From Monosiga brevicollis MX1 (Eukaryota > Opisthokonta > Choanoflagellata > Craspedida > Salpingoecidae): a DNA stretch of 24,064 nt. The DNA lies in the NCBI RefSeq assembly GCF_000002865.3, contig NW_001865047.1:244530-268593 (forward strand), in the 5' to 3' direction. Positions within the stretch are counted from its first letter, which is position 1; the number at the start of each line of letters is the position of its first letter. The translations under genes were made by a program, and so were the position numbers. Positions 9,596 to 20,027 of this stretch are shown in pieces. Under the pieces are notes generated by a model, which was given only the letters and a program-made list of their open reading frames with translations, made no database searches and was not told the DNA's origin.

Positions 9596-10278
9596 TCAAG
9601 GAAAGGGGGCGCAGCATTGCCAGGGCCGCGTCGTCGTGGCGAGATCGGGAAACCACGTCAAACATTCAGCCACCCCGGCCACCGTGCCTACAAGAAGGTC
9701 GTGGACGAGCGGATGAGATGTCTAGTTGTATCGGTGGGATCGAGTTACGGCTCTCTCAAGAGGTTTCTGGAGCGACCACACTCAAAGGGGCGACACGAGT
9801 GGTTGCCGGAACCAACCAGGTAGCGAGTGGGTACTGATCAGGCTAAGTTCTCCCAGAACCAGCGTGGCATTGTTCAGCAGCGCCGCAGCCGCAGCTACAA
9901 AGGTTGTGCATGCCTTGCGGACGGCTGGCCAGTGGGCTGCATCTATACCCAAAGCCACACCATGACTGTCTGTGGCCAGTGCAGCAGACCGCATCGGCGA
10001 TACACTTCCAAGACAGAAACCAAACCTTGATCCAGGTAGCTTGAGTTGGAGCGTGTGGCAAGGAAGACGCCATCTACGTTAAGCCACGACGTTGGGGGGC
10101 TCCATAATCCTAGGATCACGCAGACCAGGAGTGCAAACATCACGTGCCTTGATAGCTCGTGCTCGCGGGCGAGGCGTGCAAGACCAACCAGATGCCAGCT
10201 GTTGTGATAGCGCAAAGCTTCGAGTGGCGTTGGGATATGGCCAAGGGTAGCTGCGTGCCATTCAAGCGGCAAAGTGAG

Positions 10279-10343
<65 letters not shown>

Positions 10344-11841
10344 CATCACCTCCGCTCGCCGGCGGTTTAGAGGGATGCAAAGAACTGCAAAAAAATACAA
10401 GCTTCACGCTCAAAGCTTGCCCGCAACCAGCAAAAGACGCACCGATTCTCAAAGTTGAGCATGAAATGAGCGGCAGCGCCCGAGCCCAAACAAACGCCTT
10501 CTCCGTGCAACGCCTTTTGTGCGGCCGGGCACAGCGCGCCGGTCACTGGATCCAACTTGGCAAAAAGCCAGTTGTTCCACCTGTCCACTCCCCTTCAGCC
10601 ATGAGACGCGGCAGGTTGCACCATACTCACACTCGAATGGTCTGCCCCGAAAGACCTGATAGCCCGGCCAACGGCTCAACGTATACACAGACTCACCAGG
10701 TCAAAAAGTCCCCATACACAGTCAATCCACTCTGAGATCGTCCCATCCGTGCAGTGAGAGACGCAAGCGCATGCAGCTGCCCAGAACCAATATCTTTCCC
10801 TTGACTTGCTCTTACCTCGGCTGTGAGAACGGCAGGAATGGCCACGATTTTGTGTGCACAATCGTGAATGCTGCCGCAACCCTACAAGTGCCGACAAAAA
10901 TACTGAGGCAAGAGCACGCTCGCCGTGCAGCGGATCAAGGGCTGATTCTTGCGGCTCACCAGGCCGGGGTCAACGTTGTAGAGCGCATCAAACGTCGGGG
11001 CCCAGGTTGAAGAGTTGCGCGCTAGCGCAGCATACAGCGTATTGTTGTAGCTACAATTTGTCGTGGCCACGCCAACGAGGGTGGGTGTGTCATTCATGAG
11101 CAAAGTGCTCCCGGGCCCACCAAGAAAAATTGGTCAGCGCAGCGTCATAAAGAGACTGTGCATCGTATGTAGCGCACAGACCGAGGCCGAGTGTCGAGGA
11201 GCGCGAGGGCAGATGCGCCGTAGGCGGAAGCGTGCCATGGCTGATAGCCACACGAAGTCGTCTCCAAACCAGCCAGGCGATAAAAGCCCGTGCTATTCTG
11301 AAAACCTGCCTTGCGCCAGCCGCAAGATCTCAATATTAGCCATTCAGGCGGCTTGATACAATCATGTCATCGCGTCCAGCAGGGTTGAGGGATCAAGAAT
11401 GACAGCGCTGACCTTGAATCTGGTCTGCAACGTGTGCGCGCTGCTCAGCCGTCCAGTTTTGAAGTTGATTCACAAAGTGGAGAAGGTGCACGACATCCGT
11501 AATGCCGTAAAAGTGTGGCTCCTTCTCGCTCACCGCAAATCGATATTGCCCTAGCCGACGCAGATGTGATAGTGCAGGGCGGCATTGGCGTTTTTTTTTT
11601 TGCAACTTGGGCAAGCAGACGCGGCAGGCACGATCCACATACCCAGAGGCCCAATCGCGTGCTGAGCCAGCCACTGCGGCAGCAACTCTTGCTCAAACCT
11701 GATCAACGATGGCCGATTTGTTCCAACCCCCGCTTCGGCTCCCTGTCCCCCAGTTGCACCCACACCCCTGACAGCACCGGCCGCTGATAGCACCGCCAGG
11801 AGCACCAGCAGCACCGCCATGGACGCGATCGCGCGCTGCAT
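9596..11841 (-). CDS. Secreted protein of unknown function, 11 exons
   Basis: No function recognised. Minus-strand exons: 11643-11841, 11413-11550, 11182-11305, 10960-11050, 10816-10881, 10697-10731, 10443-10580, 10189-10250, 10026-10109, 9817-9942, 9596-9687; 384 residues with every phase closing and a TGA at 9598-9596. A cleavable signal peptide is evident (hydrophobic core about 9-20, AVLLVLLAVLSAAGAVRG), and there are several N-x-S/T sequons (NWT, NST, NNT, NSS, NAT), so the product should be secreted or lumenal. Cys, Trp and His are frequent, with segments such as HFYGITDVVHLLHFV, QPWHASAYGASALALL, CAHKIVAIPAVL and AGVAECLTWFPDL. Alternating helical blocks might form an alpha/alpha-toroid-like fold, but that is a guess. 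Five of ten donors have a pyrimidine at +3, so single boundaries could be off although the overall reading is coherent. It is head-to-head with prolidase. Confidence 0.72.
10281..10342. repeat. (TG)31 microsatellite in an intron
   Basis: An uninterrupted TG run (AC on the transcribed strand) inside intron 7 (10251-10442) of the secreted-protein gene. It lies about 30 bp upstream of the chosen acceptor at 10252-10251. In the mRNA sense it ends in an ACAG that could act as a competing acceptor, but only the downstream GCACGCAG keeps phase. Confidence 0.95.
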
Positions 11842-12326
11842 GACCGCCCCCAGGCTGATTGCAACATCCGATCACCCTGGGAAATAAAGTAACGCAATCG
11901 GGCACGCCCTCGGAAATAAACACACGACGGCCGAAGAAAAAAAAGTCGAAGAAGCCGAAGGCGAACGGAAGAAGAAACGGCAGCGCCGTCGGATCAGCAG
12001 ACATCCTTGCGGCAGCGCAGCAGGGACAACGAAACAAGAAATCTGACCATCCGGTTAATGAAGCAACGATCGGTTTGCAATAGCCGGCACAGTGCGCACT
12101 CGAACACGTGCATTCGCTCCAACAACAACAACACACACACACACACACAGACGCATTTTCCTTCTGCGCGTCAAACTCTTCGACGACCTTGTCAGTGAGC
12201 TTTTTTCTTGTTGAGCTGCCGCTGCTTTCGGCTTCCGTCGTCGTCGTGGTCCCATCGGCCTCACTGTTGCTATTTCTGTGTAGCATTCGGTTTTGCTTTG
12301 TGCATCTCTTCCAACCGCAAGTCAAG
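11842..12326. promoter_or_regulatory. Divergent promoter region, secreted gene / prolidase
   Basis: The start codons of two oppositely oriented genes are 485 bp apart, so both promoters must lie here. The stretch includes an A/G-rich segment near 11934-11985, an AC microsatellite and a pyrimidine-rich stretch leading into the prolidase ATG. I saw no clear TATA box or named factor site. Confidence 0.5.
12130..12149. repeat. (AC)n microsatellite
   Basis: About ten AC units in the shared promoter region, preceded by CAA repeats. Confidence 0.9.
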
Positions 12327-15307
12327 ATGGCCACTGTTGGTTCTGCCACGTCGGAGACGCCCTTCTTCTCCATGGGTGAGGGGACCTTCAAGATTCCCAT
12401 GACGCTCTACGCTGAGAACCGGTGCGTTGCTCCCTGTACTCGCCAACCCAACAGCCAAGCCCCGTTTGCTTCCCTGGGTGGGCTTTGTTAACGGTCCTCT
12501 TGTTCTGCTGCCACTCGCCTTTTTTCAGCCGCCGTCTGGTGGAGAACATGAAGAAGAACGGCCACTCTGGTGTCATCCTCCTCAAGGGTGGCGAGCAGGT
12601 GATCATATGCTTGCTCGCACGCTGCGGTCACTTTTGCGGTTTTGGTAATGGAGGCGCTCACGATTGACCTTGCCCGGCAATGCCCGACCCGCCCAGACAA
12701 CCCGTCACGATACCGATCATGAGGACATCTTCCGCCAGGAGAGCTACTTTCATTGGTCAGCCCACTTGCACTTGAGCGATGCGAGACAAGGGGCCGGGCC
12801 GAGAGCGGGGAACGCCGACCGGCCTCATTACGGCCAATCACAGCAAGGCGGCACGCACCGTACAGGCATGGTCACATGCCCACGATCTCACGTTGCTTTT
12901 GATTTGGCTCATCCTCAGGGCGTTCGGCACGGTTGAAGCCGATTGTTTCGCTGCGCTGGATGTGGATACAGGCAAGAGCACCCTCTTCATTCCCCGCCTG
13001 CCCGAGGCTTACTCAATCTGGATGGGCACGGTTCGTTCAACATTATCCCCTTGACCGACTTTTGCCGACACGGCGAACCGCTTGAGCCCTTGTGCATCAG
13101 CTCACTGCTCGTGCCGGCCCCTACTTTTGGTTTAGATTCACCCCCCTGCACGCTTCCTCAAGCGCTATGCCGTCGATGCTTGCCAGTTTGTGGACGAGAT
13201 CCCTACTGTCATGGCCGCCGACTACAAGGGCAAAACCATCCACGTGCTGTATGGTCGCAACTCTGACAGGTGTGCCCCTAGACCCCGCTTCTTGGGACAC
13301 TGGCAACCTTGAAGACAGCTCATGGCAGCAAACACTCAATCGCTTGCCTCTTGCACGGTATAATCCTTCTTTCCCCTTGTTTATGATAGCGGCAACTTTG
13401 CCGAGCCAGCCTCATTCAAGGGTATCGAGGAGTTTCAGGTGGACCGTGACTCCCTCTTCCCCATCATTGCCAACCTACGCGTTTTCAAGACCGAGGCTGA
13501 ACTCGAGGTCATGCGCTACGTCTCCGAGGTACGGGCCAGCTACCTGCACGTCCCATGTCACCGCTCTTACCACATTCACGTCATAAATCACCTATGAACC
13601 TGTGGCTTTTTTTTTCTTTTTCTTTTGTTCCCATAGGTCACCTCCGCCGCGCACGTGGCTGTGATGCGCCAAGTCCAGGTGGGCTGGAACGAATATCAAA
13701 TGGAGGCACTCTTCAAGTTTCACACCTACAATTATGGTGGATGCCGCCACGAGGCCTACACCTGCATCTGTGCCTGCGGCCCATCAGGCGCCACGCTGCA
13801 CTATGGCCATGCCGGTGCACCCAACGACCGCCCCATCAAGGTCAGGCATGCTATGACCGCCGCTTTCCCTGTACAGCCGGCCTTCTTCTGCACGCCTTGT
13901 CCTGCACCTGCATGGCACACGCATCAAAACGAACGCGGGTGCCTCGACTCAACCTCAACTCAACCTCTTTGTATGACAGGATGGTCAAATTGGGCTTTTG
14001 GACATGGGCGCAGAGTACAGCTGCTATTGCAGTGACATCACTTGCTCTTAGTACGCTTCTCGGGTCTAGCTCATGAATGGCGCGATGGCGCGCCCACACG
14101 CATCTGTCACCTATGTCGAGGAACTGAAACTCAATCCGAAACTGTTGTCGGGGCCGCTTCGTGCCGTTGTAGCCCAGTCAATGGCCGTTTTACTCAGGAT
14201 CAGAAGGACATTTACCAGGGCGTTCTTGATGCTGGTGTGTAAGCCAAACCCAGAAACGGATGCGCTGGCACGTCAATGTTTCCTCCCATCTCAACGCCTG
14301 CCTTTTTATTTTTTTCTCCTTCTCCAGTCATTGCGGTTGAGACCGCCATGAAGCCCGGCGTGAGCTGGCATGATATGCACCACTTGGCCCTCAAGACGGT
14401 CACCGAGGCTCTCATCAAGACCGGTGTGCTTGTTGGCGATGCCGAGGAAATCATCAAGTCACAGCTTGCGGCCAAATTCATGCCCTCGGGTCTCGGCCAT
14501 CTCATTGGCCTGGACACTCACGATGTCGGCGGCTATCTCAAGGGTGCGTGTCCGATCTTCAGCGATACTGACAAACATGTGCTTTTGCGTGTGCATTTGC
14601 GTGTGCTTTTGCGTGTGCTTTTGCGTGTGCTTTTGCGTGTGCATTTGCGTGTGCATTTGCGTGTGGTGTATTCTTATTCTCGGCGCTTTCCATGATCCAG
14701 GCTTTCCGGAGCGCTCAACCCTTGACGGCTTCAAGAGCCTGCGCACGGCCCGCGATCTCGAGGAGGTAACACACCCCTTCATAGTTTACTTTTCAATTGT
14801 TGTTCCATGATCGGCCCCTCGCCATGCAATGAGACCTCGTGGGTCACTTTGTCCCGAAGATTGTTGCTCATACACAGTTCTCGCATCTCCACTGTAGAAC
14901 ATGGTCTTGACCGTCGAGCCTGGTATTTACTTTATCGAGAGCCAGGTCAACATGTTGCTTGCAGGCTCCGAGTTTGATAAGTACATCAACAAGGAGCGCC
15001 TTGAGCAAGTGAGTGCTGGCTGCACACCTAGAGCCCTTGGTTGACTCTAGCCTAATCGTCCCCCCTTTTTTCCGCAATCTTAACCATGCATTACTCTTTT
15101 TCATAGTTCCGCTATTTCGGTGGCGTGCGCATCGAGGATGTTGTGCTCGTTAAGAGCGACGGCATTGAGAACTTTACGCAAACTCCACGTGGCATCGACG
15201 AGATCGAGTCTGTTATGTCGGGTGGCCAATGGCCCCCGGCCGAGGATAAGTACCCTCAACTGAAGCGCCAATTCACGACCTGGCGCTCAGCAGGTCTCAG
15301 TCAATAA
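12327..15307 (+). CDS. PEPD: Xaa-Pro dipeptidase (prolidase), M24B family
   Basis: Cytosolic metallopeptidase that splits dipeptides with C-terminal proline or hydroxyproline. Thirteen exons: 12327-12421, 12529-12598, 12697-12755, 12919-13030, 13136-13269, 13390-13528, 13637-13840, 13980-14050, 14173-14234, 14328-14543, 14701-14765, 14898-15008, 15107-15307; 512 residues against about 490 in human. The N-terminal domain shows FRQESYFHW, DVDTGKSTLFIPRLPEA and YAVDACQFVDEI. The pita-bread domain carries all five metal ligands: Asp279 and Asp290 (DMGAEYSCYCSDITCS), His373 (PSGLGHLIG), Glu416 (TVEPGIYF) and Glu456 (GGVRIEDVV). LHYGHAGAPNDRPI and THDVGGY are also near-identical to animal prolidase. 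No signal peptide. The stop codon overlaps an AATAAA. The gene diverges from the secreted-protein gene and converges on the PDZ protein gene. Confidence 0.96.
14581..14664 (+). repeat. 12-bp minisatellite in prolidase intron 10
   Basis: Seven tandem copies of GC(T/A)TTTGCGTGT, differing only at the third base, inside the intron 14544-14700. The unit contains GCGTGT and the array begins about 37 bp after the donor GTGCGT, so it may have grown from donor-proximal sequence. Confidence 0.95.
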
Positions 15308-15308
15308 A
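15303..15308 (+). promoter_or_regulatory. AATAAA overlapping the prolidase stop codon
   Basis: AATAAA contains the TAA stop at 15305-15307. If this hexamer were used, cleavage would leave a 3' untranslated region of only some tens of bases. A second AATAAA 80 bp downstream is the alternative. Confidence 0.35.
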
Positions 15309-15822
15309 CGCACTTGCGTGCTTGCGCGGGCGTGAAAGTCCCTTTCTTGTTGGTGCTCGCACATATAATAAGGAAAAACCAAAATAAACGCGACATGTTC
15401 AAGACCTACCTGGCTTGATTGCCGGTGCGAGTTTGCAGAACATGGGTTGTGGATCAGGGATTGTGCGCTCAGGAAAGACTGGACTTGGATATCATGACTT
15501 TGTGGCTGCAACCATCGCTCCGCTTGTCAATTGCAAAACCCTTGCGTCAAAGAACATTATTGCCTGTTTTCATTTGGCGGACCTCTTGGCGACTGTGTCG
15601 ATGAGCCATCAAGCCTTCTTGTGTTGCGTATATATATATGTCTGTGAGTGATAGTTGATTTGGGCGGGCTCTGCCTTGAGGGAATCAGCAAAAGGCACAT
15701 CATGTAAATTTGGTGGCGTCTAAATATGTTGCTTAAATTTGAGGCATCATCGCTCAGCAGGAAAGCACCAATAATTCATGCAGGCAATTGTGGCCTTGAT
15801 TGAGCCAATCCTAGGGCCTGAT
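15308..15822. other. Convergent 3' spacer, prolidase / PDZ protein
   Basis: It holds the 3' ends of two converging genes. There is a short TA run near 15630-15640 and AT-rich sequence around 15700-15780. Open frames here are short and unlike known proteins. I saw no AATAAA on the minus strand for the PDZ protein gene. Confidence 0.55.
15383..15388 (+). promoter_or_regulatory. Downstream AATAAA, prolidase poly(A) signal candidate
   Basis: Canonical AATAAA 76 bp after the stop codon, followed by GT-containing sequence. Its position is ordinary for a compact genome, so it is the likelier signal of the two. Confidence 0.45.
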
Positions 15823-18800
15823 TCAGAGACTTGGTCGAGAGACGGTGACAGTGACGGCCTGCTCAGGTTGAACAGCTTTGATGAGAGCCCCGGCCTCGGC
15901 CACAGTCATGGTGCTCGTGGCTTGCCCATCAATGGCCACAAGCACGTCGCCCACAGCCAAACCCGCTCGTTGAGCCACACTAGCCGGCGTCAGCGACTAA
16001 CAAGTACCTCGATGAGTCGCGCCACACATGTTAAGGTGTCTTCATGGTGTTCCTGCCTCTTCTGGCTTTTTGATCGTGTTCCACCCAAGCTCGCCCTTCT
16101 TTTATAAAACAGCGCGTGCACACGCACACACCTTGATGCGCAATCCGGTAGAGCCATCGCTGGATCCCAGAATAAATCCAAGACTACCAATGGCCGGTTT
16201 GACAATCCGAAAGTCCCGGGGTGTATCCTCCTGATCTGTTGGTAACGGTGTCTGAGGCGTGCAGGTGCAGGTGGATCGGCGTCCCGCCAGAAGAGGGTGT
16301 GAGCGTGAGCGCCCACAACAGGATAGAGACACCAGGAGAGCAGTGTGAATAGTCATGGTCAATTCACAATGTAGCTAATATATAAGGTGGAATGCCCAAC
16401 AAGACGATGTCCTATTCAAGATTTACCGAGCCAAGGCCGGCAGATTGACGTCGCGCTCGCGCCGCTGCCAAGAGTGATGCCACCTGCGATTCGAACAAAA
16501 TGAAGTTGACATGGTCAATATTTTTGGCGAGCGACGCTGAAGAGGTATTGTTCAGCAGCGACACTCATCGACATCGCCAGGCCACAGTTGCCCATCTCAC
16601 CTTTGAGGAACCGGTGGTCGAGCTGGGAGCGTCGCTCACTTCTGACTGCACGTCACTGCCTACATCGCTTGCCGCGCTAAACACGCCGCATGATGATTCC
16701 AATATTAGGTGCGAGGTCTCGGTAGGCGTGATATTGCGATGAGCGTTGTCTTACTTGGGCAGAGCTTGTGACCGCTCCTGACGCCGCCTCCGAGCATCGG
16801 CCAGTAGCCGTGATATCTGTCATTCACGAATCCAGAACCAAAAGCATGGGCGCGCACGCACGAAAAATGATATTATTATTTTTGTTTAACATGCAAGCAA
16901 ATGAACGACAATGCACTGCAGGCCATACCCTATCGGTCGCAGCCTCGCCGTTGTCACCAGACGTTGATGGAGGTACGGGGGTGGCGGACCCTGACGCTGC
17001 GGGTGTGCTGTTTGTTGATGTCGTAGGCACGGGAGACGACGTAGATGGCACGGAAGCATTGCCCATGCCTGCCAATGCAGGTCGCGTGGCCGTGGCAGTG
17101 GCGGGGGTCGCATAAACGGAGGTGCTGGTGGATGCGATAGGCGTAAAGAAGCCCGGTGTTGATGCACCTGAGCGTGCCTGCCCGGCTTCGGGAGTTGCCA
17201 CCCCCTTATCCGAGGGCTCGGCATAGGTTCGGGCCCGGTTGATGGGTGGCGTACCCGGGGCATCCAAGCTGTCTGTCGAGCCTGTGAGGTTGCTGGTAGC
17301 AGCACGTTCCAGGCGGCGACGGCGAGCTGCGTCCAGAAGCGCTTGAACGTTGTTGCCGGATGCGGGCTTGGCTGCGGCTGCGGTCGATGGAGTAGCAAGG
17401 TCGACCGATCCCGCAGTATCGCCGCTTGCTTCCTCCGTGAGAGTAACTTCGGTTTCTTCTAACAATGCCGGCGCAGGCGTGGCTGCAGTGGCTGTAGCCT
17501 CCTTCGCTCGTTGCTGGGCTTCCTGCTCTCGACGACGGGACTCGGCCAGCCGCTCAGCTTCTTGTTCCTTGCGCCGACGTTCGATATCTTCGGCCAACTT
17601 TCGCTGACGCTCCGCCTCAGCCTGGCGCCTGCGCTCTGCCTCAGCCTCCTCCTCAGCCTGCTTCTGTCGCGCAGCAGCCTCAGCAGCCTGCTTCTGTCGC
17701 GCAGCAGCCTCAGCAGCCTCGGCTTCTTGACGCTGTCGCTCAGCCTCAGCCTCTGCTGCTTGCTTTTTGCGCATTGCCTCTGCTTGCTGCTCCTTGCGAC
17801 GGCGCTCAATGTCTTCGGCCAGTTTGCGCTGGCGCTCTGCCTCGGCTTGACGCCGGCGCTCAGTTTCGGCCTCCTCTTGACGCTTCCGCTCGGCCTCAGC
17901 TTCGGCAGCTTCCTGGCGTTGGCGCTCGGCCTCAGCTTCGGCAGCTTCCTGGCGCTGGCGCTCGGCCTCAGCCTCAGCGGCTTCCTCGCGTTGGCGCTCG
18001 GCCTCGGCCTCAGCAGCTTCCTGGCGTTGGCGCTCGGCCTCGGCCTCAGCAGTTTCCTGGCGTTGGCGCTCGGCTTCAGCCTCAGCAGCTTCCTGGCGTT
18101 GGCGCTCGGCCTCAGCCTCAGCGGCTTCCTGGCGTTGGCGCTCGGCCTCAGCCTCAGCAGCTTCCTGGCGTTGGCGCTCGGCCTCGGCCTCAGCAGTTTC
18201 CTGGCGTTGGCGCTCAGCCTCGGCAGCTTCTTGGCGTTGGCGCTCGGCCTCGGCTTCGGCCTCAGCAGCTTCCTGGCGTTGGCGCTCGGCTTCAGCCTCA
18301 GCAGTTTCCTGGCGTTGGCGCTCAGCCTCGGCTTCGGCAGCTTCCTGGCGTTGGCGCTCGGCCTCGGCAGCTTCTTGGCGTTGGCGCTCGGCCTCGGCTT
18401 CGGCCTCAGCAGCTTCCTGGCGTTGGCGCTCGGCTTCAGCAGCTTTCTGACGCAGGCGCTCAGCTTCAGCATGCTGGCGTTGTTCTTCTTCTTTTTCGAG
18501 GCGCTCTCGCTCGGCCTGGGCTAGAGCAGCCTCCTCTTCGAGCCGGCTGCGTTCCATGGCCTCAAGGCGTTCACGTTCAGCAGCAGCTTCCAACTCTAGG
18601 CGTTGCTGTTGAGCTTCTAGTTCACGCTGAGCCTCATGCTCGCGAGCGACACTCGTGGCATCTGTGGCTGGTGCCTCGTGCACATCTGAGGCTTGCGGGC
18701 TAATGAGATGGTCGACTTGATCAGCTTCATCTGCTGTTGAACCACGAAGTAGATATTGCATGGTTTGAGGAACTTTGGCGCTTCCAAAAGGCACAGGTTC

Positions 18801-19996
18801 TGATTCAGAAGCGCCTTGACCCTGAGCGCTGCCACTGTCCTCACGTCGACTCCGCCGCGACAAAGAACGCTCGCGGGCGCGCGCAAGGATCTCCTCCGTT
18901 TTTGCCCGAGCAGTAGCCTGACCGCGCTCACGGGGTGTGGTGGCACCCGAGTCCTGGCGTACGTCTTGAACCGTCATCTGGGGCATGTCTGGCGAAGAGG
19001 CGCCAGTGTCGCGGTGGCTGCGCATCACATTATCACGCTTCTCCTCACTTTGTCGCATCACGCTATATGACAACTGTGTTGACGCCTCAGCTTCAGTATC
19101 TGGTAGGGACAAGTTGGAGGGGTCGGTGAGTGTGGGCGACTCCATCCTTGGAGGTTGGATGGCAGCTACCCGGCGTGAGTCGCTAGGCTCTGGTTCAAAT
19201 GTGCGCGCGCGGCGACCATTGCCACCCCCATTGATGGAGCGGATGTTATTGAAGCTTGAGTTGGCTCCAGGCGTTTGGACGGATGCGAGCGCAGCGTCCA
19301 AACTCTTCACGAATGGAGTGCCAGGTTCTGACGGGCCTGGTTGATCCCGCGTGCGCCGGGACACCGTAACTGGCAAGGGAGAAGCCAAGCTATCCTCTGA
19401 GGCAGCAGGGGCATCAACACTTCCCCAGGCGTGTCGCGGCGTGGGTGCTTTCTCCGAAGCGGTGTTGGAGGATGAATTCACCGAGCGCGACTCTGGCTGG
19501 TGAGAGGGTTTCTGTGCAGTCCTTTTGCGATCTTTGCGAGTTGCCTTGCTCCCTCGCGCTGAGGCGACCGAAGAAGCGGCACTGCGTTCTTGCTCAGCCA
19601 CCCTAAAGACGAAAATCGGTTGGAAATGATGCGTGAGGGGCACTGCGTGCACATGTCCGAGCACATGAGGGGGTGTGCTTGGTACGAACTGTTGCTTGCG
19701 AGCCTCGATCTCTTCCAAGCGTCGGCGATGGCGAGCTGGAAACATCTATGGCAGTCAGGTATACACTCGAGGTGAGTTGCCATTTCGGCGCCCTCTGATC
19801 AGTGGTCAAGGCAGTAAAACTGTTATGCGCGACGCACTTTGGGGTTAGTGAGGCGATCAAAGACGCTGGCTCGCGCCGCCTTGGAGCGAGACCGTTTGGC
19901 AGACTGTGCAAGTTGCTGCTCGGCCACACTTGGCATGTCTCTGCAGGTTGAGCGTGTTGAAGATTGAGTCAAACCAATGGAGAGGGGGAGCCACAC

Positions 19997-20027
<31 letters not shown>

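Noticed and set aside
9943-10452. Minus-strand frame with a long HTHTHT run and a hydrophobic VMFALLVCVILGLW segment as a membrane protein
   Set aside because: The run is the translated microsatellite and the hydrophobic part lies in an intron once phases are respected.
11551-11642. Frame running through the T11 tract as coding sequence of the secreted protein
   Set aside because: GTATGT at 11642 and CTAG at 11551 bound a clean 92-bp intron containing the tract, and removal restores a continuous, protein-like frame.
16132-16356. A separate small PDZ gene starting at ATG 16356 with a TATA-like sequence at 16378-16385
   Set aside because: The first 35 residues would be Cys/Arg/Thr-rich and unlike a signal peptide or domain, and the TATA element is too close to the ATG. 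Splicing 16426 to 16252 joins the PDZ to the upstream gene in phase, which explains the sequence better.
17511-18703. Long plus-strand open frames opposite the coiled-coil repeats (about 310-337 residues)
   Set aside because: They are mirror translations of the tandem repeat (Leu/Ser/Ala/Gly-rich or Arg/Pro/Gln-rich), with no domain and no splice context.
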